A stretch of 64,000 bases of DNA from Dichetophora obliterata (taxonomy: Eukaryota > Arthropoda > Insecta > Diptera > Sciomyzidae), in the NCBI GenBank assembly GCA_963920525.1, contig OY986435.1, positions 266,484,799-266,548,798 of the forward strand, read 5' to 3'. The position numbers and the translations under genes were made by a program. The notes under the pieces are model-generated. The model did not search any database and was not told the DNA's origin. It was given only the letters and a program-made list of their open reading frames with translations. Below, piece by piece: positions 60,001 to 64,000 of this stretch (positions are counted from its first letter, which is position 1; each line of letters opens with the position of its first letter).

Positions 60001-60905
60001 ATCTTACTTGACACTGCTGTGGTCCATGTCTTGTGGGAGATGATATCTTGGGTCTGGATTTTTTTACAATATTCGGTGGATTGGAGCCAGGAACATTTTT
60101 GCTGTTGCTGCTAATTTTGCTGCAACCATTGCTGATTGAAGAGTTTGTATTGGTAATGTTATTGTTTAGAATAAGCAAACTATCGTTGCTGTTGTTGCTA
60201 CTGAAATTGCTGTTGCTGCTATTACTGCTGCTGTTGCTGTTGTTGTTCAGGTTGTTGTTGCTGCTGCTGAGTATGCTGGCAGCACTGCTGCAGCTCATGG
60301 CTTGAACATGCGCTAATTGTATGTTGCTACTATTGTTACTGCTGCTGTTGCTACTATTGCTACGACTTATAAAGCAGTTGTTGGTGCTGCAGGTCTTGTT
60401 GCTGCTGCTTGTGTTGGTGGTATTTGTAGACGTACTAACGGCTTCTACGGTTTGGTGCGTGGCTTCTTTAACAATCAACTTTTTACTGGTGATTGTAATG
60501 CTGTTGACATTATTGCTGTTGTTGTTGTTGCTATTGATGTTGCCTATATTTGAGCTGCTCGCACTGATATTTCCGCTGCTGCTGCTGCTGCTGCCGTTAG
60601 TTTTTAAAGCTATGCAGAAGAAGCGAGTAAATTAGCAGAAATAGAATGAGATAGCCTGAGTTTAACTTACAGTTACAAGCTGTTTGAAGTGTGCCCAAGA
60701 CGTCGGCCAACATTTCCGGATCCGGATAACCGATGGTGAGCGCATTATCTAGCGTGGCAGATGTCGCGGACTGTGTCGAATCCGTAGAGTTTGCATCACG
60801 CAATTGTAGTGTTACCGAACCCTCTGAGCCAACAGAAGCGCTGCACATAAGAACACGAGGCGGTGAGAGTCCCGATAAGCAATGAGAGTGAAGATTTTTT
60901 TGTAC
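29886..60905 (-). CDS. C2H2 zinc-finger / ELM2 / SANT corepressor protein (TRERF1/ZNF541/MIDEAS-like), 5' partial, 10 exons
   Basis: Exons in transcript order: 60905-60671, 60609-60008, 52865-52747, 52685-52450, 52384-51951, 51847-51470, 51406-48467, 48401-48237, 45987-45791, 30033-29886. All junctions are GT-AG and every phase closes, giving 5454 nt (1817 residues plus TAG). Residue numbers count from the first visible codon. Fingers: C278-H298, C306-H326, C334-H356, C600-H620, C1696-H1718, C1764-H1784. The ELM2-type core VNLGSAYQAQLP starts near 1524. The SANT domain spans about 1622-1675, starting at KWTANELERFLQGLERHGKD and ending in ECVQMYYFWKK. Gln, Ser/Asn and Ala tracts lie between domains. 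From family knowledge, ELM2-SANT pairs bind and activate HDAC1/2, and this finger arrangement matches vertebrate ZNF541/TRERF1 (MiDAC complex). A nuclear, DNA-targeted deacetylase scaffold is therefore inferred. The start codon is not in view: the first visible exon is open back to its acceptor. Family assignment is confident; orthology to a named fly gene is not claimed. Confidence 0.9.
30727..31067 (+). mobile_element. tRNA-derived SINE with short target duplication
   Basis: The head carries A-box-like GACTGGTGGGCAGAGTGCGA and B-box-like GGGTTCAATTCCAGC about 50 nt apart, followed by an unrelated body. TTTGCAAACC flanks it on both sides (30717-30726 and about 31068-31077), and it interrupts the left arm of the foldback composite exactly there. 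The short plus-strand frame over it is not a gene. Confidence 0.7.
31480..31915. repeat. Hairpin-forming inverted repeat, arms ~190 bp
   Basis: AACTTCAAAACCACTGCAAA... through TTATTATCATAA on the left is mirrored by TTATGATAATAA ... ACTTTGTAGTTGTTTTGAAG on the right, centred near 31695. Identity is high with small indels. Confidence 0.75.
31985..32800. repeat. Tandem array, seven units of about 120 bp
   Basis: Each unit carries (A)CCTAGTGTCAATATT, a GAGTTACAG motif, TTTTTCTAATATTGCCA and CGCCCAC. Starts are near 31993, 32117, 32236, 32370, 32492, 32607 and 32728. Units are 10-25% diverged by eye, so the array is not fresh. Confidence 0.75.
35595..36937. mobile_element. TA-flanked inverted-repeat element, 1.34 kb
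   Basis: TA|GGGGTATTCACACTGAC at the left and GTCAGTGTGAATACCCC|TA at the right are exact inverses over 17 bp, with (G/T)AGTT-GGTAGATTG also mirrored. The interior has three copies of a GGGCGGTAAAAGGGGGTG(T)GGC module (near 36100, 36245, 36650). Related modules occur inverted at 61950-62230. The minus-strand frame at 35919-36200 is part of these modules. Confidence 0.75.
38983..40009 (-). pseudogene. Mariner-like transposase, copy 2 (3' portion)
   Basis: From the insertion point the frame reads DSVRQTYRALRPFYGVHNRP through the helix-turn-helix and linker to IDIDFEFP. It meets one TGA (39612-39610), then continues in the same frame as KILFSDEAHFWLNGYVNKHN to WFQQDEATCH, RSCDLTPLDYFLWGYVK and the C-terminus at 38983. 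The three acidic positions (SDE, QQD, SCD) are all present, with 36 residues between the last two. The first ~20 codons lie beyond the insert (43131-43205) and the start codon reads ATT. It is far better preserved than copy 1 but not functional as it stands. Confidence 0.85.
40013..43130 (+). mobile_element. CMC/Chapaev-like DNA transposon inserted in the mariner, 3118 bp
   Basis: Ends CACAGTACAACA / TGTTGTACTGTG lie within ~130-bp near-identical terminal inverted repeats (to about 40160 and from about 42997). The target TTA is duplicated (40010-40012 and 43131-43133), which I confirmed against the uninterrupted mariner copy 1 at the same codon. A 3-bp duplication with CAC-type ends fits the CMC (CACTA-Mirage-Chapaev) superfamily. 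PIF/Harbinger also makes TWA duplications, but the encoded protein does not look like it. Confidence 0.72.
40541..42516 (+). pseudogene. CMC/Chapaev-like transposase with one intron and two nonsense codons
   Basis: Reading 40541-41822 joined to 41933-42516 gives one frame of 621 codons plus stop, across a 110-nt intron with good signals (AACG|GTACGT, tttaaaacag|GT). TAA at 41114-41116 and TAG at 42232-42234 interrupt it; both could be single C-to-T changes of Gln codons. The N-terminal part has paired Cys/His (VCNSCHTTLLKWMHG, DESRCYACI). The middle carries RLFIDGSVTSLNAVML, ICCDLKVVNIL, FLCYWDSRYKGNQY and LLPPLHMKLGI, then SDEQGERFH. This arrangement resembles RNase-H-like transposases of cnidarian and insect Chapaev-type elements, recognised from memory. 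The acidic tail (TEDEDIEIGG, SDDDTDSDHEYEQ) is low complexity. Confidence 0.72.
45321..45353. repeat. (GGT)n microsatellite
   Basis: About ten GGT triplets, preceded by TACGAG-type repeats (45288-45302). It generates poly-Gly, poly-Val and poly-Pro shadow frames on both strands. Confidence 0.85.
45791..45987 (-). CDS. Exon I: second half of zinc finger 5 and start of zinc finger 6
   Basis: After acceptor ccattacag the frame reads SFTSKAALHGHTRIH, which with exon H's CEMPDCSA makes a complete C-x4-C-x12-H-x3-H finger. A Thr/Ser/Ala linker follows, then DDFPCKVCGK, the two cysteines of finger 6, cut at donor GGCAA|GTAAGA in phase 2. Reading through the donor hits TAA immediately, so retention would give a protein without finger 6. 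The exon has no long simple open frame of its own on the minus strand and is easily overlooked. Confidence 0.9.
46620..47112. repeat. Dispersed repeat, copy 1 of a direct pair in intron 8
   Basis: Starts with TATCTGTAGTAATAAAACTC and the TTTG-repeat, then AGTTTTTGCCACGCCCCCTC, and ends with GTTGTTGTTGTAAAAATGAA. It lacks a ~120-bp internal stretch present in copy 2 (about 47630-47745). Confidence 0.75.
47340..47955. repeat. Dispersed repeat, copy 2 of a direct pair in intron 8
   Basis: Begins TATCTATAGTAATAAAACAC and follows the same order as copy 1, with the extra segment containing TCAGTACAACGACTTTTCAT. The TTTG-rich start resembles 61825-61860, so this may be a wider family. Confidence 0.75.
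48237..48401 (-). CDS. Exon H: third SANT helix and first half of zinc finger 5
   Basis: I placed the acceptor at tttgtcacag|ATAGCA because this restores the SANT recognition helix with correct spacing: DFVAIATE joined to IATKSSGECVQMYYFWKK keeps the family distance from DF to YY. An upstream AG (48422-48421) would shift the frame and lose the domain. The exon continues LSLDYK...RPYVCEMPDCSA, giving the two cysteines of finger 5, and ends at donor GCG|GTAAGT in phase 0. Confidence 0.88.
48467..51406 (-). CDS. Exon G: large central exon with acidic linker, poly-Gln, ELM2 and start of SANT
   Basis: A 2940-nt exon (980 codons). It holds an N-terminal Ser/Thr-rich part, several acidic stretches (for example SGSDDTECDLREF and DDDQEFLDDSG, possible activation or partner-binding segments), and a poly-Gln block near 49620-49690 with a pure run of 13 Gln. 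After a basic stretch (ILKRRLRSIEFSKYH, possible nuclear localisation signal) comes the ELM2 region, GIGLYCNVRQSFVPG...VNLGSAYQAQLP...WDP, a helical segment (AALQALLQAEGNIQIAVLRL), then the first two SANT helices. Donor ACTGAG|GTAAGT is in phase 0. The poly-Gln run is likely length-polymorphic. Confidence 0.93.
49620..49685 (-). repeat. Poly-Gln CAG/CAA tract in exon G
   Basis: Mixed CAG and CAA codons giving a run of 13 Gln after QMQQQH. A coding microsatellite; CAA interruptions make strong expansion less likely. Confidence 0.85.
51407..51469 (-). other. 63-nt short intron without stop codons, in frame with both flanking exons
   Basis: Donor AAG|GTGAGTAAG and acceptor ctctcatttcag|GG are both good matches to consensus. 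Length is 63 nt, the usual fly short-intron size, and it is divisible by three and stop-free. Retention would insert 21 residues (VSKQVERDTNNIPNSNILSF plus Q) between finger 4 and the linker. Splicing is my preferred reading because of the splice signals, but an annotation from open frames alone would keep it as exon. Confidence 0.7.
51470..51847 (-). CDS. Exon F: zinc finger 4
   Basis: It opens TQLNSSQKVSITVDNV after acceptor cattttag. It carries one isolated C2H2 finger, VECNLCHRKFKNIPALNGHM, whose histidines are H616 and H620 (RLHGG). The KNIPALNGHMRLHGG form with trailing Gly-Gly is like the single mid-protein fingers of TRERF1/ZNF541 and related corepressors. The exon ends AATAAG|GTGAGT in phase 0. 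The following 63-nt intron has no stop codon and is a multiple of three, so reading straight through gives a longer protein (see findings). Confidence 0.88.
51951..52384 (-). CDS. Exon E: Ser/Thr-rich linker with conserved-looking helix
   Basis: A 434-nt exon between acceptor ttaatag and donor CAG|GTATGT. It codes DASSPDGATCIRTYITSAGS, then APLSEEQLKSININGG, then LTRQQLDLISQIMQQTK and a Thr/Ser tract, ending RPRTWNMQ. I see no named domain. The two short helical stretches (SEEQLKS and LTRQQLDLISQIMQQ) are the only segments that look constrained. Confidence 0.88.
52450..52685 (-). CDS. Exon D: end of zinc finger 2, zinc finger 3, poly-Ala
   Basis: The acceptor ttttatctag opens NGHMMTHRNKKPYECKAEGC, completing finger 2 and starting finger 3 (C-x4-C-x12-H-x3-H, ending RRHTENH). 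A run of 12 alanines (GCN, GCAGC-type repeat) follows directly, then a Ser/Thr/Pro linker. Donor GCTAGTG|GTATAT leaves phase 1. Three adjacent fingers with conserved linkers are a classical sequence-specific DNA-binding array; the bound sequence cannot be read from this. Confidence 0.92.
52747..52865 (-). CDS. Exon C: zinc finger 1 (rest) and most of zinc finger 2
   Basis: A 119-nt exon after acceptor tctaaacag, ending at donor CATTT|GTAAGT. It encodes VCSKVFGNASALAKHKLTH, then the standard linker-like SDERK, then YVCAMCSKAFKRQDHL. Finger 2 is cut after the Leu codon's second base and finishes in exon D. The spacing C-x2-C-x12-H-x3-H is intact for both fingers once joined. The intron before it is 7.1 kb and full of transposon relics; the intron after it is only 61 nt. 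Confidence 0.92.
54107..54251. mobile_element. Short MITE in intron 2 (~145 bp)
   Basis: ATGCTATGTTCACACTG at the left and CAGCGTGAACATAGCAT at the right are inverse with one mismatch, and TAAATGC / GCATTTA motifs inside are also mirrored. Non-coding. Confidence 0.7.
55495..55930. mobile_element. TA-flanked inverted-repeat element (436 bp), AAGGCCCAACC family
   Basis: TA|AAGGCCCAACCAAAATAAAC at the left and ATATTGGTTGGGCCTT|TA at the right. A second copy begins at 63945 at the window edge. Confidence 0.72.
56015..56050 (+). repeat. tRNA-like 3' half (B-box and T-arm)
   Basis: CCGGG-TTCAAAT-CCTGG folds as a T-arm (one G-T pair) and is followed by CCTGTCC, but no matching 5' acceptor strand is found upstream. 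It lies directly beside the RTE-like relic. Best read as a SINE or tRNA relic, not a tRNA gene. Confidence 0.45.
56060..57870 (-). mobile_element. RTE-like non-LTR retrotransposon relic, 5' truncated
   Basis: On the minus strand the longest frame (57750-56827) is a reverse transcriptase: AAGVDGLPAELFKNGG, CPIHKKGDPTICANYRRISL, GPYQCGFRPGKSTIDQIFTL, LFVDYKAAFDSP and RQGDSLSCDFFNLIMEKII. After a break, the ADDID part of the YADD box (near 56788), then the frame at 56707-56378, MGLAVNKTKYLVSTNKQSQR to DFVYLGSSI, is the thumb region. The Tyr of YADD is lost and several stops and shifts occur. Motif style suggests the RTE/BovB-like group; the clade is not certain. It lies in intron 2 in the sense direction of the host gene. 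The endonuclease is missing. Confidence 0.82.
58696..59546. mobile_element. Foldback-type element with TTCGTAACGAA internal subrepeats
   Basis: GCAAACCAAAGTTTCCGA (58699-58716) is the exact inverse of TCGGAAACTTTGGTTTGC (59525-59542). Inside, ACGAATTCGTAACGAATTCG-type palindromic subrepeats recur in both orientations (58730-59060 and 59400-59510), around a unique AT-rich core. Short frames inside are shadows. Confidence 0.75.
60008..60609 (-). CDS. Exon B: Ser/Asn-rich segment and first half of zinc finger 1
   Basis: The acceptor gcatag at 60611-60610 leaves phase 2 and completes a Ser codon with exon A. The exon codes about 200 residues dominated by Ser and Asn runs (AGC/AAC/AAT), which is an opa-type CAG repeat read in another frame. 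This is typical of low-complexity linkers in fly transcription factors. The last residues, SSPTRHGPQQCQ, supply the first cysteine of finger 1; donor CAA|GTAAGA is in phase 0 and the next exon opens with VCSKVFG. The splice thus falls between the two zinc-binding cysteines. Confidence 0.85.
60671..60905 (-). CDS. Exon A (first visible coding exon) of the ZnF/ELM2/SANT gene
   Basis: The exon follows a pyrimidine-rich acceptor (tcttcttttccgtag) and is open in frame for 19 codons before the first ATG (60848-60846), reading ...SPPRVLMCSASVGSEG. It is therefore probably an internal exon, and the true start lies upstream, outside the window or in an exon I cannot see. It ends at donor T|GTAAGTT in phase 1. 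The encoded segment (residues 1-78) is Ser/Thr-rich, followed by a plausible helix (PDPEMLADVLGTLQTACN). I recognise no domain. An alternative is that ATG 60848 is used from an internal promoter; nothing in the sequence decides this. Confidence 0.75.
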
Positions 60906-61249
60906 CTACGGAAAAGAAGATGAAAATTCACTATATTATAAGGGACTCATGCACAATTCAGAATTATCTATTACAAGATATACTCAAGAGAAATATGACC
61001 AAGACGCAAAACTGTCGTGCAGTCCAAATTAATTGATTTTAAATGCATCGCTGGTCAAGCCAGACACTAGACATTCGTACGCAGCGATTGCCACAACGGT
61101 TAAACAGACTGCATTCAGAAATAGTAGAGCTTTTCAAAAATAAGGAAATTACGACACCATCCGAAACAATGAGCAAAATGTATAAAAATGATTCAGAAAG
61201 TCAAAAATGTTGTTATTTATTCTGCACTTTGGTCAAGCATCAAAAATTG

Positions 61250-61520
61250 AATGCGTGATGGCCCTGTTGCGAGGCGAGGAGATCCAATCGCTGGCCCGTC
61301 ATAGCTATGAATTGCTGCCAAATTGTGGCTGCGGTGAAAAAAAAAATATTAATTGTTATAAAAACTTGGCAAGTACGCGCCACGTCTGCAACAATGAATA
61401 AGAATTAGCATCTTTTGCAAAGACAATAAAGCATGCCTGAGACAGCCGCCATTAGGCGGTAGTGGTCATAGCGACGGCTGTAGCGCAGTAGCCGCATTGG
61501 AATGGAGCGCAATAGCAGCA
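61250..61520. other. GC-richer island with unexplained short frames
   Basis: Two blocks (61252-61335 and 61438-61515) are clearly less AT-rich than their surroundings. On the plus strand the first reads MALLRGEEIQSLARHSYELL followed by PNCGCG. On the minus strand it reads TIWQQFIAMTGQRLDLLASQ after a convincing acceptor (ttttttcaccgcag), but no GT donor follows before a stop. I cannot assign it: an exon remnant, a noncoding exon or a transposon fragment are all possible. Confidence 0.3.
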
Positions 61521-61824
61521 GACACTCGTTGCATTAAATAAAATTTTACAATTTATATTAATCACTACATAAAAATAATGAAACAAGCAAATGAACATAA
61601 AAAGCAAGTAGGTCCAATTAATAAATTTTACACATTTAATGCAAACTTTTATTCGCTCTGCTACAGTAGCGCCTGCAAATGATTCATAGGACATCCACAT
61701 GCCTGTACCTTAAGTAGTTTCCATTAGCAGGAATGACATAAGTTAAATTTTTTTTTGGCGTTATGAAAAATCGCTCAAAAAAAAAATAAATAAAAAATGA
61801 ACCAAAATTTCTTCATATTATATC

Positions 61825-62260
61825 TAATATATAAAAATGAATGTTTGTTTGTTTGTTTGTTCGCTATGCGCTGCAGTACCGTTCATACGATTGCGATAAA
61901 ACTTTATCAACTTATTGCTTGCTCTTACGCGAACAATATAGGCATGTTTAAAATTTGCCACACCTCTTTTTACCGCCCACAAATCAATAAAAATGCTATA
62001 TTAAAGACAGTTTTAGTCGTATTAAACTAAAATTTGGTAATTAAGTTTGTATGATAACTTTCGGTAACTATACTTAAAATGGGCGTGGTCCCACTTTAGC
62101 TACGCCTACTTTTAAGAAAAGATAAAGAGACTTCGAAATTACTGGACCGATCGAGCTAAAATTTTGGCAGTATATTTGTTTCGAGTACGAGATGGTTTAA
62201 GAAAAAATTGCCACATTCCTTTTACCGCCCACAAATATATAAAAAAATCGCGATATAATA
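61825..62260. repeat. Dispersed repeat with TTTG start and ACCGCCCACAAAT modules
   Basis: Starts ATATAAAAATGAATGTTTGT with TTTG repeats, then TTTTTACCGCCCACAAATCA (61967) and TTTTACCGCCCACAAATATA (62220). These are inverse forms of the modules in 35595-36937. Confidence 0.6.
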
Positions 62261-62268
62261 TTGCTTTG

Positions 62269-62890
62269 GAGTTATGGGTCGCACAGCCTCGAAATTCGAT
62301 ATTCTGATGATATTTTATGGGAGTTTAACAAGGGGGAGTGGAACCTCCGATACAACCAAAACTTGCGATATCGAATAGTTTTGGAGTAACAGGTCACACA
62401 GCATCGGAATTCAGTATTCGACATCAATTTATGCATGCAGTTCCATTAATAACATTTTATGGGCGCTGGAAACGGTGGAGTTTCACCTCCCCCCATAGAA
62501 CCAAAATTTGTGCTATCGAATAGCTTTTGAGTTATAGGTCGCACAGTATCGAAATTCAGTAATCGACCTAAATTTACACATGCAGTTTTACTGAAAACAT
62601 TTTATGGCGTTGGACAACTACAACCCAAACATGCGAAATCGAATAGCTTTAAAGTTATGGGTAACACAGCGTCAGAATTCAGTATTCGACCTCAGTTCAT
62701 ACATGCAGTTTCATTAATAACATTTTATGGGCGTAGGAATATGGGCGCCTGGCATCTCCCATACAACCCAGATTTGTGCGAATTATAGGTCGCACAGCGT
62801 CGGAATTCAGTATTCGATCCGAAATTACACATGCACTTTCATTGGTAACATTTTTTGGGCGTTGGACAAGGGAGAGTGACACCTCCCATC
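62269..62890. repeat. Tandem array, five diverged units of 114-146 bp
   Basis: Each unit starts GAGTTATAGGTCGCACAG (near 62269, 62383, 62529, 62651, 62779) and continues CGGAATTCAGTATTCGACC, ACACATGCAGTTTCATTAAT, AACATTTTATGGGCG and a CACCTCC motif. Confidence 0.75.
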
Positions 62891-62925
62891 AGTGGCGTAG
62901 CTACGGGGGATAAAGGGGATATATC
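62888..62925. repeat. hAT-like terminal repeat (solo end)
   Basis: CAGTGGCGTAGCTACGGGGG is the usual form of one class of hAT terminal inverted repeat. No partner end is found before 64000, so it is a truncated element or continues beyond the window. Confidence 0.5.
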
Positions 62926-63105
62926 CCCTCCCTTTACCTATCGCTTAGTTCCAAAATTAAGTTATTATAAATTTTTTAAAAATGGAACTAAATTTTTTAC
63001 ATAAATTGTTCGAATAAAAAAGTTATTTGCTAGCACTGCGCATTTATATTTTTTTTTAACAAATTTTGTCTAAACTCATCCAATTGACCGAATGTACTTT
63101 TTGCT

Positions 63106-63942
63106 TAAAGCTTAGTATGCTGTAGGAACGAAAAAAAATTCCATAAGAAATACATTGAGATTTTTGACAACGAACAGGCAGCGAAATTTTTTCGCCAGCT
63201 AGTACGCTGTAGAAGCGAAAATTATTGCTATGTTGCTAAATTTCCATTCGTGAGTGGAGAGTTGAAATGTCAAAATGCGCTGCCGATTATACGCCTGTAC
63301 ATTTAATTGGCGCGGAAATTTTCCATTCAACAATAAAAAATAAGCAGTAAGTATGTTTAAGTGTTGAATTTGTTATTTAACAAATATATTGTTGCATTTA
63401 TATAGTTTATCAATGTGTAGTCTTGCTTTTTAAGCATAGTACTCTGTTCAGTTTCATGTGAAATTCCACTCAAATCTCCATATAAAAAGTGACAGCTGCA
63501 AAACAAGCGTGGAAATTTTCACAACATGTTCGCCAGAGCAGAACTCTGTTCCGCTGCGTGAAGTTATTGCAACATGTTTCTGAGCAACATTTTTTCACGA
63601 CAATTTAATTGTACTGCCTATTTATTTTGAAGTGAAAAGAGAGAGATCATATGAAATCTCCCAACTTATTCTCTGAGAAACGTTGCCATAGCAATTCTTC
63701 GCAACAAACTTTATGTCAGAAATTTCACGCAACAAATAAATAGATGTTGCTAGCGAAATTTCACGGAAACGAACAGAGTACTAGGCTTTATAGGATATAA
63801 ATTCGCAGAAATAAAAATATAAATCTGTCAACCAGAGCAGCAAGTGCTTCTTCTTCAAACAAAAATTTTGACTCTACACCAATATTTCGCGTGTAGAGTT
63901 ATATGCCCAAAAATTTTCGTTCCTATAGCATTATAAGCTTAA
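63106..63942. mobile_element. Inverted-repeat element, long copy of the AGCTTAGTATGCT family
   Basis: AAAGCTTAGTATGCTGTAGG at the left and CCTATAGCATTATAAGCTT at the right are diverged inverses; TTCGTTCC/GGAACGAA also mirror. It includes the TCTACACCAATATTTCGCGT motif seen inverted at 3930-3955 in the short copy. TTAA-like sequence flanks both ends, but the duplication is not certain. Confidence 0.6.
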
Positions 63943-63944
63943 AG

Positions 63945-64000
63945 GCCTAACCAAAATAGACGAGTTGCTCCGTAAATAAATAAATAAATAAAATGAGCAA
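63945..64000 (+). mobile_element. Left end of a second AAGGCCCAACC-family element, cut by window edge
   Basis: AAAGGCCTAACCAAAATAGA matches the start of the element at 55495 with two differences. The remainder lies beyond 64000. Confidence 0.55.

Larger units (their letters stand above)
52866..60007 (-). other. Intron 2, 7.1 kb, with RTE-like relic and MITEs
   Basis: GTAAGAT ... tctaaacag. Contents listed separately: inverted-repeat elements at 54107-54251, 55495-55930 and 58696-59546, and an RTE-like relic at 56060-57870. Stretches 52880-54100, 54260-55490, 57880-58690 and 59550-60007 are AT-rich with no gene. A possible degenerate pair of TTAACCGAA-type ends at 53225 and 54705 hints at another eroded element. 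Confidence 0.8.
60906..64000. other. Upstream intron or 5' flank, repeat-rich
   Basis: Upstream of exon A, so probably intronic because exon A starts at an acceptor. 60906-61240 has no clear feature. 61250-61520 is a GC-richer island with short unexplained frames. The rest is repeats listed separately. Confidence 0.5.

Noticed and set aside
60033..60635. Plus-strand Leu-rich frames that look like membrane proteins
   Set aside because: Antisense of the Ser/Asn-rich exon B; the splice-consistent minus frame explains the region.

Overview
The window is eukaryotic nuclear DNA. It is AT-rich, dense in transposon relics, and built around one long multi-exon gene on the minus strand. Long CAG-type (opa) tracts encoding Gln, Ser/Asn and Ala, a ~63-nt short intron next to multi-kilobase introns, and Tc1/mariner, hAT, RTE-like and foldback elements suggest a higher dipteran. 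A tephritid-type fruit fly is my best guess, with low confidence. I see no bacterial genes, CRISPR arrays, intact viruses or complete RNA genes.

The gene. Ten exons running from 60905 down to 29886 (minus strand) join with consistent reading phase into one 5'-partial open frame of 1817 codons plus a stop. It encodes a nuclear C2H2 zinc-finger / ELM2 / SANT protein of the TRERF1-ZNF541-MIDEAS type, the family that scaffolds HDAC1/2 in the mitotic deacetylase complex. There are six C2H2 fingers: three near the N-terminal part, one in the middle, and two after the SANT domain. Fingers 1, 2, 5 and 6 are each split by an intron. The last exon (29886-30033) lies about 15.8 kb from the previous one and holds the second half of finger 6 plus a Gln-rich tail. 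The first exon(s) and promoter lie beyond 64000.

Layout from left to right. 1-28 kb is the region downstream of the gene: transposon relics and repeats with no host gene that I can support. It includes three hAT elements with 8-bp target duplications (2935-4484, 20977-22363, 24897-27851), a dead mariner-like element (9673-10976), a perfect 71-bp-arm hairpin (7305-7465), a 2.1-kb inverted element (15265-17352) and several smaller inverted-repeat elements. 28-30 kb is the probable 3' UTR/flank and the last exon. 30-45.8 kb is the giant last intron. It contains a ~7.3-kb foldback composite and a 4.4-kb nest in which a Chapaev/CMC-like DNA transposon sits inside a mariner. 45.8-52.9 kb is the main coding block. 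52.9-60 kb is a 7.1-kb intron with an RTE-like reverse transcriptase relic and MITEs. 60-60.9 kb holds two upstream exons. 60.9-64 kb is intron or upstream sequence with repeats and a small unexplained GC-richer island.

I did not find a clear undescribed biological system. The most useful results are the gene reconstruction (the last exon is easily missed), an in-frame stop-free 63-nt intron in the main exon, and the nested CMC-in-mariner insertion with a readable 3-bp target duplication.
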